Source of the DNA: Isoetes taiwanensis
Lineage: Eukaryota > Streptophyta > Lycopodiopsida > Isoetales > Isoetaceae
Length of the DNA stretch: 64,000 bases
Direction: 5' to 3'
NCBI GenBank assembly: GCA_021234155.1
Contig: JAJEKV010000008.1
Span: 6,200,945 to 6,264,944 of the forward strand
A program made the position numbers and the translations under genes. Position 1 is the stretch's first letter. The number at the start of each line of letters is the position of its first letter. Below, in pieces: positions 1 to 11,190 of the stretch. Under the pieces are notes generated by a model. That model did not search any database, was not told the DNA's origin, and saw only the letters and a program-made list of their open reading frames with translations.

Positions 1-2297
1 CCAATTTAGCCTGCTTCTCTGGGCTGAACTTGCTCACAAATCTCTCTGGACAAAGACAGCTGATGCGTGTCAGTAGATAATGATACAATATAGCACAAAG
101 TATGTACATTACCCTCCGCCTCTAATGTTAAGTTCCCATCCAAGGCATCCCTGTCTAGTTGTATGGTGTCAAGAGTGTCTTCCCAAAAGTATGCCTGCAA
201 ATTGAGTTGTTGGTGATTTTACATTCTTTCTGGAACTTATCAAAAGTGTGCTCATTGTCACCTCTTGGGCTGGTGTAGAAAAATCTCCATTTTCAATAGT
301 TTCGTTCTCTTTGATAACATCTTTCTGTACCTGGTGCTCATTGAAGGCGCACATGCTAATAGGATCTAATCTGCCTTCAGCAATAGCTGATGCTCTTGAT
401 GATGGTATATCTCTATAATGCATGTCAAAGGAACTAGAAATTAAAATCTTAAAACCTACCAGAGTATCTTTCAATCGCTGATACTATAAATTTAAATCTA
501 GGATAATAAGTTTTTCTGAAAAGAGAACTTTGGAGGTGGACAAAAGGATACGGTCCAAGAAAGTCAAGACTGTCATCAAACTCATGAGCAAAATTGTCGG
601 GAAGGGGTGTTAGATATACTAGCGAGCGCGTCCTTAAATCATACCTGCCAAAATAGCACATCATGTTTAGACCCTACTAAGCAGCAATATCAATTAGGGG
701 ACACAAAAAGTATTTACACTCTTGCATGTGAAAATACTGCCATTGCCTGCTTGAAGTCATTGGCATAATCTTCTGGAAGCACAATTTTGGTATCGAATTT
801 CAACCTCGATATTACCTGCAAATTTTCAGTTTAGATGGATGAGTAAGAACATAGATAAACCAATTAAACTCTTTGTTAAAGCATTGTTATCGTGTAAGTT
901 GCCAAGTCAAATGACAATTATGAACATACATTATTGAACTTATGCGTAACATATACATCAGCCATTGGATCCTCATTCTAGATAATTAATGCAAATATGC
1001 ACTAAGGAGTTCACCCGATCGAGGTTACGGTACTTAGAAACCAGCGCATGTGCCCGTTTTACTCCAATACCACGGGCTGAAGGAAGAAAGTCACATCCAG
1101 ATAGAACACACATACCTGCCAATTGAGTATTCAAACAGTCATCCAAAGCTCATAGATGTGACATGGGAGTATTAAAACCATACCAGTAAACAAATGTTGA
1201 GTAAAACGTGCAAAGAGCAATCCATCCTGGGGTGCCTTTTGGCATTGGAAGACCTTGCGCAAATCAATCTCTTCTGCATTGCCATAGCGGTCCATTTTGT
1301 AAATAACCTAGTCGTGCAAGCTTCAAAAAATAGCCAATATATATGAATCAATCAGCAGCCAACCTCTTACAGCTCTTCTTACCACATTGCATCCATATGC
1401 AAGCAAATCACTGTCTTCACTAATAACGGCAGAAATGCCTCCCTCCATTGGATCCAACTTGGCTAGCATTGCAAGCTGAGCGTCAGCCTCATAGGGAGCC
1501 ACTACAAGACCTATAGCATTAGGCAAGTTAAATAATAACAAATCTACAAACTCCAATTAACGCTATAAAATTCTTTCTAATTACGTACCTGAATAAGCTC
1601 ATGTGCCATGTCTGGTGTAATTTCAACGGCCCTCTGAGGAGGAATACAATCTTAGAATGATCAACATAATCTGCTCCACAGCTTGCGAACATGGTAGTAT
1701 GGAGTGTGTAACTTGCCTGAAAAACTCAGTTGCCCCAATGGTGTCACCATCTGAGAGCTTTAGGCGCGCTTCTTCAAGGTTCATTCTCCTTCGTCTGTCA
1801 GGAAATGTTTTTTGAAGAACCAACAGAATGCACATTTAGATATGTATCAACGACTTAACAAACCTTTCCCGCTCGCTTCTTGTGGCTTCTTTCTGAGGTA
1901 AATGCCCCCCATCAAACACCATTACAGGTACTACTTTGTTATAACGAAGCATATTGATCCGGTGCATGCAGTACTGTACATATTGTGGAACAGAACCTTG
2001 CTGCCACATATCTTCACAGATTTCCATGCTGCAGGCATATCCTGCATACATGACACATATTCATTTCGTATCAAAACCATCAAAACAAGCAAATTATTCT
2101 GAAGCATTAAAACAGCTCACCTCCTTTGTGAAGCCATGAGTATGCATCGATGCCGACCTGCAAGTTTCAACTCTCAGATGGTCTAAATAGAGAAGAGCTT
2201 AGAACACACTTTTGCTTACTCTGAGACCAGAATACCTTTTAATCTCAACCGGCTCCACGTATGGCTTCATTGCCTTGAGAAGACCCTGAATTCCCAT
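1..2297 (-). CDS. EXO1: Exonuclease 1, 5' two-thirds (about 13 exons, partial)
   Basis: EXO1 is the 5'-3' exonuclease/flap nuclease of the XPG/Rad2 family that acts in mismatch repair and end resection. The start ATG is at 2297-2295 and opens with [16 protein letters not shown], the family N-terminus. Exons I can place: 2220-2297, 2121-2157 ([12 protein letters not shown]), 1864-2041 ([21 protein letters not shown]), 1713-1794, 1589-1633 ([12 protein letters not shown]), 1383-1510 ([26 protein letters not shown]), 1184-1307, 1015-1115 ([16 protein letters not shown]: helix-hairpin-helix), 718-815, 552-644, about 225-412 ([12 protein letters not shown]), 113-194, and the beginning of one more before the left edge. 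The acidic metal-binding residues (D of FDGG, EAD, EDSD, GCD) are present. Most junctions have GT-AG borders and matching phase. The exception is 1589 to 1510, where about seven residues usually found before VVAPYEAD are missing and the phase does not fit. The C-terminal region lies outside the window. Confidence 0.93.
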
Positions 2298-4483
2298 TGT
2301 TATCCTTTTGCGAAATAAAACCGATGATCAAGTCATCTCCTGAGCTTGAGAGGATGAGCACGAAAAGATCTGATGATCAAGTGATCGCTTGTAAGCATTG
2401 TCGAGACGAATCTTTAGATTGTATAATTTTAAGGATTGTATGTTTTGAAGGCAAGGAACGACGAGAGCTCTGAGAAAATAAAAAGCGCGCCAATATTTAA
2501 AGAGCGGGAAATATTTTATTTTCAAATATTTCTCGGACGTGAGAGGTCCGTTACGAATACATTTAGAGGCAGATTCACGTGGAGTTATATTTGTCCCAAC
2601 AATGATCAACAATGATGGGTCAAGCTAATTTTACTCCGGCCGGATTTCTATATTCTAGAGCAAAAAAAAATTGCCCTCCTCGCATGTCCCCTACGGTGCC
2701 CGCTTAACGAGGTTCCATTTCGCCGTACCAGGCTTCGGTCAGGTCGTCGAACAACGTCGTTCATCCCCGCCGTCCAAAAAAAAAATTCTCCTCCGGGATA
2801 TCCTTTGCCCTGCAACAGACGGGAACGCGCTTTGCGAAGTCTCGCCGTCAGGGATCGCTTTATGGGGGGTCCCGAAGTCCACAGGTCGGGCGCCCTCCTT
2901 AAGACACTGCCCCTCAAGTTTATAGTGACCCAATGGTTGAGATCAATCTTGGCCAATGGTGTTATGAGCCATAACACATTGCTACTTCATAACATCTTAG
3001 GATGTTACTAGGATGTTATCAAATGGACGAGTTAGATCGATTCTGATGGTGATCGGATGGCCCAAAACTCTTGGGGCAGTGTATTGTGTGCACGCCCGAG
3101 CCATTTTCATGGCCCTCAAATTTTTTTTTTTCGTAACACCCTCAGGCCAAGGCATTATCTACATCATCCCAAAGGGATCCCCCGATATAAGCACACAGAC
3201 AGGATCCCACTCCGGGCCGTTATTCGAGCCTCTTATGCCGGACCTGACATGCGTCAGGTGTGGCACGCAATCCACAATGTCGACATCGTCGGTCAATCTC
3301 AGCCATTGATCAAGACACCAAGCTCAGGGATCGCCCCCCTCCCTCTGTAAACTTCCACACTAGGCTGTTTCAGCTGATTTCGGACTGTTGTTATAATTCG
3401 AAACGGCCTGCTCATAACTCTACATGCTGTTTCATCTAGTTTTGCTTGGATCTACCCTTGATTTTGCATACTAATCGTTTGAAATCGCTTGCTATGGAAG
3501 TTTACGTTGAGAAACGGCCTGCAGCAGGCTGCCTCAGGATGCTCGGCCATCGCTCGCCCTAACGGGCTCGCCATGCCCTTACATCCTGAAACGGCCTACT
3601 CCAGGCCGTTACCTCTTCCTTAATGCCAGGATCAACCTCCTCGAAACTGGCTGCCGAGATCTCCTACTTGGTGATTCCAAGGCTCGAACCCCCAATGCTA
3701 TCCCCAGCGCTGGGAATAACTTGGCATTCCCAGCAGGGAATTCGCAATTGTCGATTTCGTCTGCAGTGATCTATAATCGGAACTCTCATTTCGGGGTCGC
3801 CCTTGCCATCCTTACGCCCGGGATCCATTATGCCAAACCACCTACCAGGAACCCCTTATTGGTGATCCCAGAGCGCGCGCCATCTACGGTATCCTAGCGA
3901 CAGGAATGACATCGCGATGCCCCCCTCCCATCCCAGCAGATAATTGCATTAGCCCCAAATTTGTAACGCATTATCTGTTAGCTAACGGAATAACTCATGG
4001 TGTTATTTTGGGGCCAAAATGTCACAGACGTCCGAAAAAAAAGAAACCGTTTTATTTATTTGTTGCTGTAGAATGCATTTAGACCTAAACCGAAAAACAT
4101 TTCCTTTTTGTTGCGATCGTCTCTGATAGCGTTCCGGGTTTTGGTTTATGGCAGAGCCAACCATAGGAAGCGTGGTTTGTTCTGGGAGCCATCTCTTCTT
4201 CAATCTAAAGCCATATAGGGAGCCATAGGGTCTGATATAATCTGTACACTAGCAAGCCAGAGCCCTAGAGGTATGCTCTTTTCCCTTCTTACTGTTTTTT
4301 TTTTTCCAGCCAGGTATTGTGTTGCTTATGCTTCATTCTTTTGTCATTTTTTAGAATGAGGAAGGGATTTAGCAGAAGTTAGAGTACGTATTTTTAAATT
4401 CTAATTGCATATTTAGAATCATCATGGTCAAATTAGTCAGAATCATGTTTTAAATTGTTAAAATTCAGACCTTTTTTTTTTTT
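2298..4483. other. Intergenic DNA left of the Penelope-like element, no gene recognised
   Basis: No reading frame here looks like a known protein. The stretch 2640-3350 is more GC-rich than its surroundings, with short frames on both strands that show no motifs. GAAACGGCCT occurs three times (3400, 3511, 3588) and its inverse at 3603, so 3360-3620 may be a remnant of some repeat. There are poly-T runs at about 3120, 4296 and 4468-4486. Confidence 0.5.
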
Positions 4484-6826
4484 TTTATATATATAAGACA
4501 TGCCATACTACTGGAAATACTTTAAGATAGATTTTGACCAAATTCCATAAGATAAGTCCTGAGAAGGAAAATGTCAGTGAGAGTTTAATTTATTCAAAAC
4601 CAGACAAAATGGTGGATTCTCTAAACTAGGTGTGGTCTGCAGCTTGGTAATGATCTCATAGGGAATATTTGCTAAAAACCATGGGTGTCACCATCCACTA
4701 GGCTTATATGTTTAATAGGGGATAAGACATGTCTAAAATGATATTATAATAAATGGGCTTTTAACTTCCATGACCTAGGCTCAAAATTTCCATAAAGAGC
4801 AATGGGCTACATACCATGAATTGAAGATTTTTCACTACATTTAGGAATATAGAATGATTTTGTCGGGTGAATACTTCAAAATACTTAATGGTTTACCTAA
4901 CTATTAAGTAACTAAATTTGAGCCATACACGTATTAGCCTTTGCTAACCTAAGATTGAAGGATTTTTATTTCGTCCTTTAGGGTTTGGCCAAAGGCAAGC
5001 GGCCCACTAAGGAAGACTTAGGTGAGTAAGTTCAACTGTCATGTTTATCTTTATAAAGTAGAGCAAATAGATGGCCTCGACCTGCTGACTTTATTTCGAT
5101 AGCGAGAATGGATGATAGAAAAAGATGTGGTCTTCAAAGTGACCGATATCGGCATGCTACAACAGAAAGCGATCTTGATAGGACACTTAAATTTCAGGGC
5201 TTTTACCTTGTAGGTTTTACACCACAAGTAATAAAATGGCGATTATGACCACGATATGGTATGTTCTCTGACTCAGGCTCGAGAATGAGGGACCACCGAG
5301 TGAATCTGATGAAGATGAAAAGTTGGGTTTCGGCCTTAGTAATCTAGACTTGGGAGATCATACATTTAGTAAAGGAGTTTATTACGAGATGGGTCGAGCG
5401 AGGTAAAAATATGAGAGTCATGGTGGCAATAAGCAATGCGGTTATGGTGCCAAGATGCCTAAGAGTGATCTGCTACATCCTAGAAAAGATACTGAAGCAT
5501 TTGTTCGAAACACAACCCGAGGGCGATTATGAGTCCGAACAAGAAGAAATCTGTGTAATTTTGGTATATCCATTTGGTAATTTAACCATAGTTACGGGTG
5601 AATCATACAATCGGAAGGAAGTCACAAGATGTATTTGGAATGATCTAAGAATGCCTTAGGGCGCAGGTTTGATTTCTATATGCATGGTTTACTCCTGTTT
5701 ATTTATGAATAGTATAACTTTCATTCTAACAAAGCTTGGACAAGCTGGTACAAGGGGTAACAGGCCATAAGCCGAGATTACCCAAGGTACTTTTTATTCC
5801 TTGCAATGTCACCCATATTTTGGCTAACATTGTATTGAATGGTCTGCAGTCTGAGTAATCTCTTCCCTTTGTACTTTATGTTGTCCTTCTTCTTTGTTAT
5901 GTGGTGAATCTGAGGTTAGAAAATGAGAAGACAAAGTGGAGACTTGCAAAGTATTGCTGATTATAGCAAATATGGTTGTAGCGAGGACCTTTAAGAAAAT
6001 ACCAGGATAACAAGTTCCATTTTTTGTGCTTTAAAAGGAAACTTGTTACGATAAAATGTTTAAATATCGATTATATGAGGCCCGGTAGTGCCATAAGAAT
6101 CAAATTCTTGTTTAAGATTTGGATACAGTGAATCCAACTTAAAACTTATTTAAAGACATATGTATTTGAAGCGTCATGATTTTCAGTAGCTTGCTAAATG
6201 GTATTCTGCTGGCCTATTTTAGAAACACAGATTTGAAAAGTTTATCCTTAAAATTTAAAACCGAATATTCTTTGGTACTATGACATCAATTTGGTGAAAA
6301 GATCACAATTTTCTTTGGGTGACTAAATGGTTTTGGCTGGCCCATATTAAAATTACAGATCTGAATACTTTATCCACAAATTGGGAATGGATTCTATTTG
6401 GAACTATGATATCAATTTTGTAAATTTATCTGGACACCTATAGGAAGATAAATGAATAAAACATTTAATATATTTGTGGTTAGTAATGATAAAAAGAACA
6501 CACATACAAAGATGTATGTATCTGATTATGAACCTTAAAGGGTTAAGGTTTTAGTTAAAAAGTAATTGGGAATAAACATTATAATTGTTTTAAGACAAGG
6601 CAGCCATTCAAGACAAAGGTGTATTCCAGGAAGATTAAAGTGATAGTGTTTAATAGTTGTTTCGGCAAAGAATTTGTATTTAAAGACAAACTATGGACCA
6701 AGATGGATGGCACTGATCTTGTTGGCCTATACAAGACCAGAGTGATAAGACAATCAAGGGATTGACCAAGATTGATGTCAAGACTAGTATGGCTTTTTGT
6801 CTAAGCTAGTTTGACCGGGTTTTTTT
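4484..6826 (+). repeat. Left (upstream) pLTR of the Penelope-like element
   Basis: Collinear with 11191-13690 from ATATAAGACATGCCATAC to a poly-T end (GACCGGGTTTTTTT). It lacks a segment of about 165 bp present in the right copy (12876-13040), so the join is at about 6174. The first 450 bp differ from the right copy only by scattered substitutions. From about 5085 onward differences are clustered as small indels, often where the right copy has CAG or CTG. Confidence 0.85.
5230..5659 (+). pseudogene. Broken copy of the acidic pLTR-encoded ORF
   Basis: This is the counterpart of the intact 195-codon ORF at 11773-12360 in the right repeat. The frame is broken repeatedly, and the longest open remnant is 5411-5659. 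Its last 40 codons still read the same C-terminus (VYPFGNLTIV, then NRKEVTRCIWNDLRMP). Because this is the upstream repeat, it is the copy expected to lie within the element's transcript, so its breakage would disable that protein here unless the breaks are sequencing errors. Confidence 0.6.
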
Positions 6827-7125
6827 AGACATTTCACTTGATTGGTTTAACCAATTTTGCTGGTGTCTTGGGACCAATCCTATGAGTTAAGGCAGAAAAA
6901 TATACTCTACTATGAAATACTTTTACCAGACCCTAAGTTTGAGAGTACTGTTCTGGGTACACCACATCCGGATTCAGAGTGATAAGACAACGGTGGGATT
7001 GACCTAAGTTGATGATTATGCTAACTAGACATACTTGAGATAGTGTAATCTATTATGATTTTCTAGACATTTCACTTGCATTGGTTCAACCTATGCTTGC
7101 TATGTCTTAGGGTCAATTTTATTAA
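6735..7125 (+). repeat. Imperfect direct repeat in the leader between pLTR and ORF
   Basis: CAGAGTGATAAGACAA at about 6738 and 6977 starts two diverged units, each followed by GGATTGACC and by TAGACATTTCACTTG (about 6827 and 7062). The first unit spans the end of the left pLTR. No coding frame crosses it. Confidence 0.6.
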
Positions 7126-7187
7126 ACTAAGTGGTTTCATTTAAATTAATAAGTTATATTCTAACTATCTTGATACAACTTTTTAGG

Positions 7188-8491
7188 ATGAATTTGACAA
7201 CAAGGTGCTAGCTCCAACTTGGAATAAAGAATTGGAAACCCTAGGGTATGCAAGCAGCAAGATCGAGTGTCCCAGCAATGCAATGCAGACTATACTATGT
7301 TGTTTCAAAGATCCACTGGTTCATAAAATCATTCTTGACAAAGAAGCACAAAGAACAGATCAACAATATTCTGCTGAGTCACACATGGGGTTCAGTGAAT
7401 GGATGTTGCAGATACCACTGATAAACAAGTGTAACAGTGTGCAGGTGTATGAGCACATCAATGGAATATACGAGGCTCTGCCACATAAAATATATAAATG
7501 GACATCCGAGGAAGATGAGGCAAAAAGGCAGTTCTTCATTGGACTTAAAGCTTTAGAGAAGGCAAACAGCATCAAACCCCAGTTCGGATATTTGGAATTG
7601 CAAGAGGAAAAGCAAGGTAATAGTATTGTGGTAGATAACGAGGATCCCTTCGGGGATATGCTGCTGTCTGACAGTGATAAAGTACAACTCAGGGGACAAA
7701 ATGATGAACAACATAATAACAGCAGCAGTAATGATTGTGAGCTAACACTGCATAATACGCACAGGTTCCCTTTGATTCCAGAGAGACTAGTTGAGTCTGG
7801 AGCTTTCTTATGTAACCAAGGCCTTTGGAGGGCAAAGAACTTTGGTGCGCTGGCACCTATCAGTTATGAAGCTTGGAAAATTCTGGGAAGTATCACACCA
7901 GCACAGTTACTGGCTGCGAAAAATGCTGCACAAAAAATGGAAAAGCTAGTTAAGAAGGAAAAAATCAAGCTCATCATTGACACAAGGTTTTTCGACAAAA
8001 AGTGTACTAAAAGTGAGTACATATATGTCAGCCAAAAAGGCCACATGGCCTATCCAACGGAAGTCAGAAATGATTTTTACCTCAAAAAATTATGGAGAAC
8101 CATGTGCCCCTACTTCAAATGTGAATGTGAGCCGATTAAGGGCAGAAACAAGGAATGTGGTGATAACATGACATGGCTTGACCATGGTATCTGGTTTCTC
8201 CTTAATCATCTTGAAGATTTATATCCTGATATGTCCAATGCTGGACGCTTTGTGACTTTTAGAAATTTCCTTATGACATGTCTTAAAACCAACATTATGG
8301 CATTTTTTTCATATCTGGAGGTCAGGAGAGTCCTGTTCGATATGACATTTCAGCTAGCCTCAGATCCTTGGGCTGACTTTAGAATTTCAAGACCCAAATG
8401 TAAGATGAATGATATTTGTGAAAAAACCATAAAAAGTATTGACTTTATGAAGGCAGTGGAGGGAGATGCTAGCACCGATGCTGAGACTTAA
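7188..8491 (+). CDS. Penelope-like element ORF of unknown function (about 430 aa)
   Basis: One open frame of 428 codons to the stop at 8489-8491. An internal Met is at about 7205, but the frame is already open at 7188, directly after a good splice acceptor (CTTTTTAG), and reads DEFDNKVLAPTWNKEL. So this is probably an exon joined to an upstream exon in the pLTR rather than an ORF with its own start. The protein is soluble-looking with no signal peptide or membrane segment. An acidic Ser-rich stretch lies near residues 145-180. The C-terminal third has several Cys/His (MCPYFKCECEPIKG, WLDHGIWFLLNHLE), not in a pattern I can name. The tail is overlapped by another frame that leads towards the RT. 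I recognise no family; similar upstream ORFs with poorly defined roles occur in some endonuclease-lacking Penelope-like elements. Confidence 0.6.
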
Positions 8492-8719
8492 TCCCAGAAA
8501 GGCTAGAACTAGCCTATCTAATAGCATGCAAAGTATAGTCAATGTCCCAAGGCTGACGACTGCACCTCACACTATGGCTACTTCTAGTGAAGTCACACCA
8601 TCAATTGAAGGCATTGCCATTAAAACGATGTGGAGCTATCTCGTGACAAAAGGGAAGCGGGGAGGAGGACAACAAGAAGGAAGGGCTTATCGGCTCAAAA
8701 CTCTGTTTCCAGAAATAAG
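8466..8719 (+). CDS. Short exon-like frame linking the upstream ORF to the RT
   Basis: An open frame overlapping the end of the previous ORF in another frame (RKARTSLSNSMQ to QEGRAYRLKTLFPEIR). It ends at a splice donor (GTATAT at 8720) followed by an AT-rich stretch and an acceptor (AACAG, ending 8925). It is Ser/Thr-rich then basic, perhaps a linker before the RT. The reading phase does not match the RT frame across the intron, so one indel is probably present. Confidence 0.4.
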
Positions 8720-8925
8720 GTATATCCAAAAACTGTTTTTATCATTTCTATAAAGTAGAAAAGCATTTAAATAAGGATAGGACTCCTATCAGACCATTTA
8801 AAAGTGCTTTTGGCACAAAAATATGCCATTTGGCCTGAAATATTCTCACTTACCCTAATGGGATGAGTGCGCTTGTTTGATCTTTTGACTTTAGGTATTT
8901 ATTTAGTTTTTAATATGTATAACAG

Positions 8926-10989
8926 AGGAGTATCAGCAAAGATTGCATGGGAAGAAGACATCTCAAAGGGGGTTTTTAAAAAGCAAGAAGAAGATAGTAC
9001 ACTGTACATTTCTGTCCAAAATTCTAGACAAGATCTGTGTCCCTAAGATTATTGATGCTGCATTTTGCAATCATTTAGGGGAAATTGGCACAAACATCAT
9101 TACTGATACCATGTTCGGGTGGAGATACACGAAAAACCTTAGAGACATATGCTACAAACCATTTGTAACCTTTGCATGTGATAGACCTGCCGGCTGTCCA
9201 TGCTCAAATTCGACTTTGCAAAAGTTCATTGACCCTAAAATAGAGCATATACGGACCACCAATCTGAATATCATCCATAATCGCACTCTTAGGAATCTTT
9301 TCAAAAAAGGCTTGAACCACATCCCTGATAAAAGCCTTGATATGCAGGAGTTTAAAAAGGATCTCAATGGGACTATAGATATGATTTTTGAGTTACACAG
9401 ATTCGTGTACCCACATATTTCAGATATGGATAAGGAAATGATTAAATAGGAAGTCTGGTTGTCTGCTTCAGAAAAAATAAAAGAGGCTTGCAAGACAGAT
9501 GGTACTAGGGCCTTCCCTTTCAATGACCAGCAAGTCACGGAGAATCTGGAGTGGCTTTGCAAGAACTTTTACATTGCCGGAATAGACAAGGCTACTAATA
9601 ATCCTTCCTTTATCTGCCCGACACACATCAGAAAGGTTGCCACTGATAGACTTAACAGTAAGGATTTTATGCCTATAGATATATCAGTACAGGATGTCAA
9701 AATTCTGATTAAGAACGAAATCTTGAATCTAATTGGAGATATACCACTAGAGTCAGACAGCCTGCCATACCTACTGGGTATATACAAGGCGCATAAACAA
9801 GAATATAGATGGATTACCAACGCCCACTGCACCATATTTACTGAAATATCTAAGATTATCACTGCTGATCTTAGTAACATTATCAGCCTATGGCCTGAAG
9901 TTACTAGATCTTTGTGTGACAGGATTTGTACTTTGCTTCCTGGCAAAGTAAATGGAAACTAGATGATTGAATCAGTCTATGATGTTGTATTAAACTTGCC
10001 TGCCAGTATAGAGGAAGCTTTTGTTGCTGATATTACACGCTGTTACGAAAACATACCTCCATGGGGAGTCAGGAATATGCCATGTCATGGAACTGGTTAT
10101 AGAAGCTACCTGGAAGTATATGAAAGGGAAAAATCGCAGACATGAACTTTGGATCAAAAAAGCAAGTGATGGCACATACACGGCAAAGTGGTTTAAATAT
10201 AAACCACAGGGAAAATGCTGGTTATACATGGATGCCAACAAATTTGGCAAAATCAATGCTTGGCTTTTAACAAACTGTTTTGTTAGCTTGGGAGGTAAAC
10301 TATGGAGACAAGTCTGTGGGATTCCCATGGGGTTTTCGTGTAGCCCTTGCTGGTGTAACCTGTACCTAGCATGGTACGAGGTTACTTTTATCAAGAATCT
10401 AGCCTGCCATGGTAGATACAATGATATCAAAATGTTTATGCATACCTTTAGATATATGGATGATCTTCTGGCTATTAACTGCCCAATCATCCGACAGTTC
10501 CTAGGAGATATAATACTGAATAACAGTGAGAGCATTCAAATTTATGATCTCAACAATATTGGGATTAAAGAGGAAACACAAAAGAGGCTGGGATATGAAA
10601 GTACAGAACCTCATGGATATAAAGTTAATTTCCTAAATATGGCGATTGAGATCTTCAATAAAAACAGGGGAATATACCAGACCACCAGGTATGACAAAAG
10701 GGATATTCTACCCTTTAAAGCTATCAAGTTTATCCATGCAGATAGCTGTAGACCCTATCACCAAGCTAGAAATGTTATTATCTCCCAAATCCTACCCTAC
10801 ATGTATGTAAATTCAGGGCCTGTCAATGCAACAAACGACACAGTGCAGTTAATGAGAAACTTCATCAACAATGGATTTGACTTCAGAGGGATCAAAAGAA
10901 AGGTGTTCCAGTACATAAGCAACAATGAATTTCTAGGACTTAAGTTCGATACTATGGTGCTGATGCAAGAAATCAACAGAAAACTTTAA
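8926..10989 (+). pseudogene. Penelope-like reverse transcriptase (decayed)
   Basis: RT of a retroelement that primes on DNA ends. Read in order: a basic N-terminal region (HGKKTSQRGFLKSKKKIV); a Cys-containing segment (CDRPAGCPC, about 9180); SLPYLLGIYKAHK (about 9760), like the LPKIHK segment of Penelope RTs; motif A ADITRCYENIP (10027-10059); motif B GIPMGFSCSP (10318-10347); motif C YMDD (10453-10464); and a thumb-like C-terminal region to the stop at 10987-10989. Motifs A and B resemble Penelope and telomerase RTs. No GIY-YIG domain follows. Breaks: TAG at 9447-9449 and 9960-9962, and a frameshift between about 10060 and 10080. The intron 8720-8925 lies immediately upstream. Confidence 0.75.
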
Positions 10990-11190
10990 ATAAGGCTGGT
11001 ACAAGAAAGCTACAGGAGTTTTTAAACAGGTATTCCTAATGTCTCCCTTCTATTTATCGGGCTTTTTCTATTGCAAATATAGGGAAGGGTTGGCCTCTAC
11101 TGAAAACATAGGGGTCAGCCCTCCCTTTGTTTTCAGTTTAGTTTATGATAATCTGAGGCCATCACCCTACCTACGGATGGAGGTAGGCTT

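Noticed and set aside
2640-3350. Overlapping frames of 64-109 codons on both strands
   Set aside because: No motif, no splice-site support and biased composition; probably chance frames in a GC-rich patch.
4978-4990. Telomeric repeat (TTTAGGG) in the Penelope-like element
   Set aside because: Only one unit, also in the other pLTR; no array.
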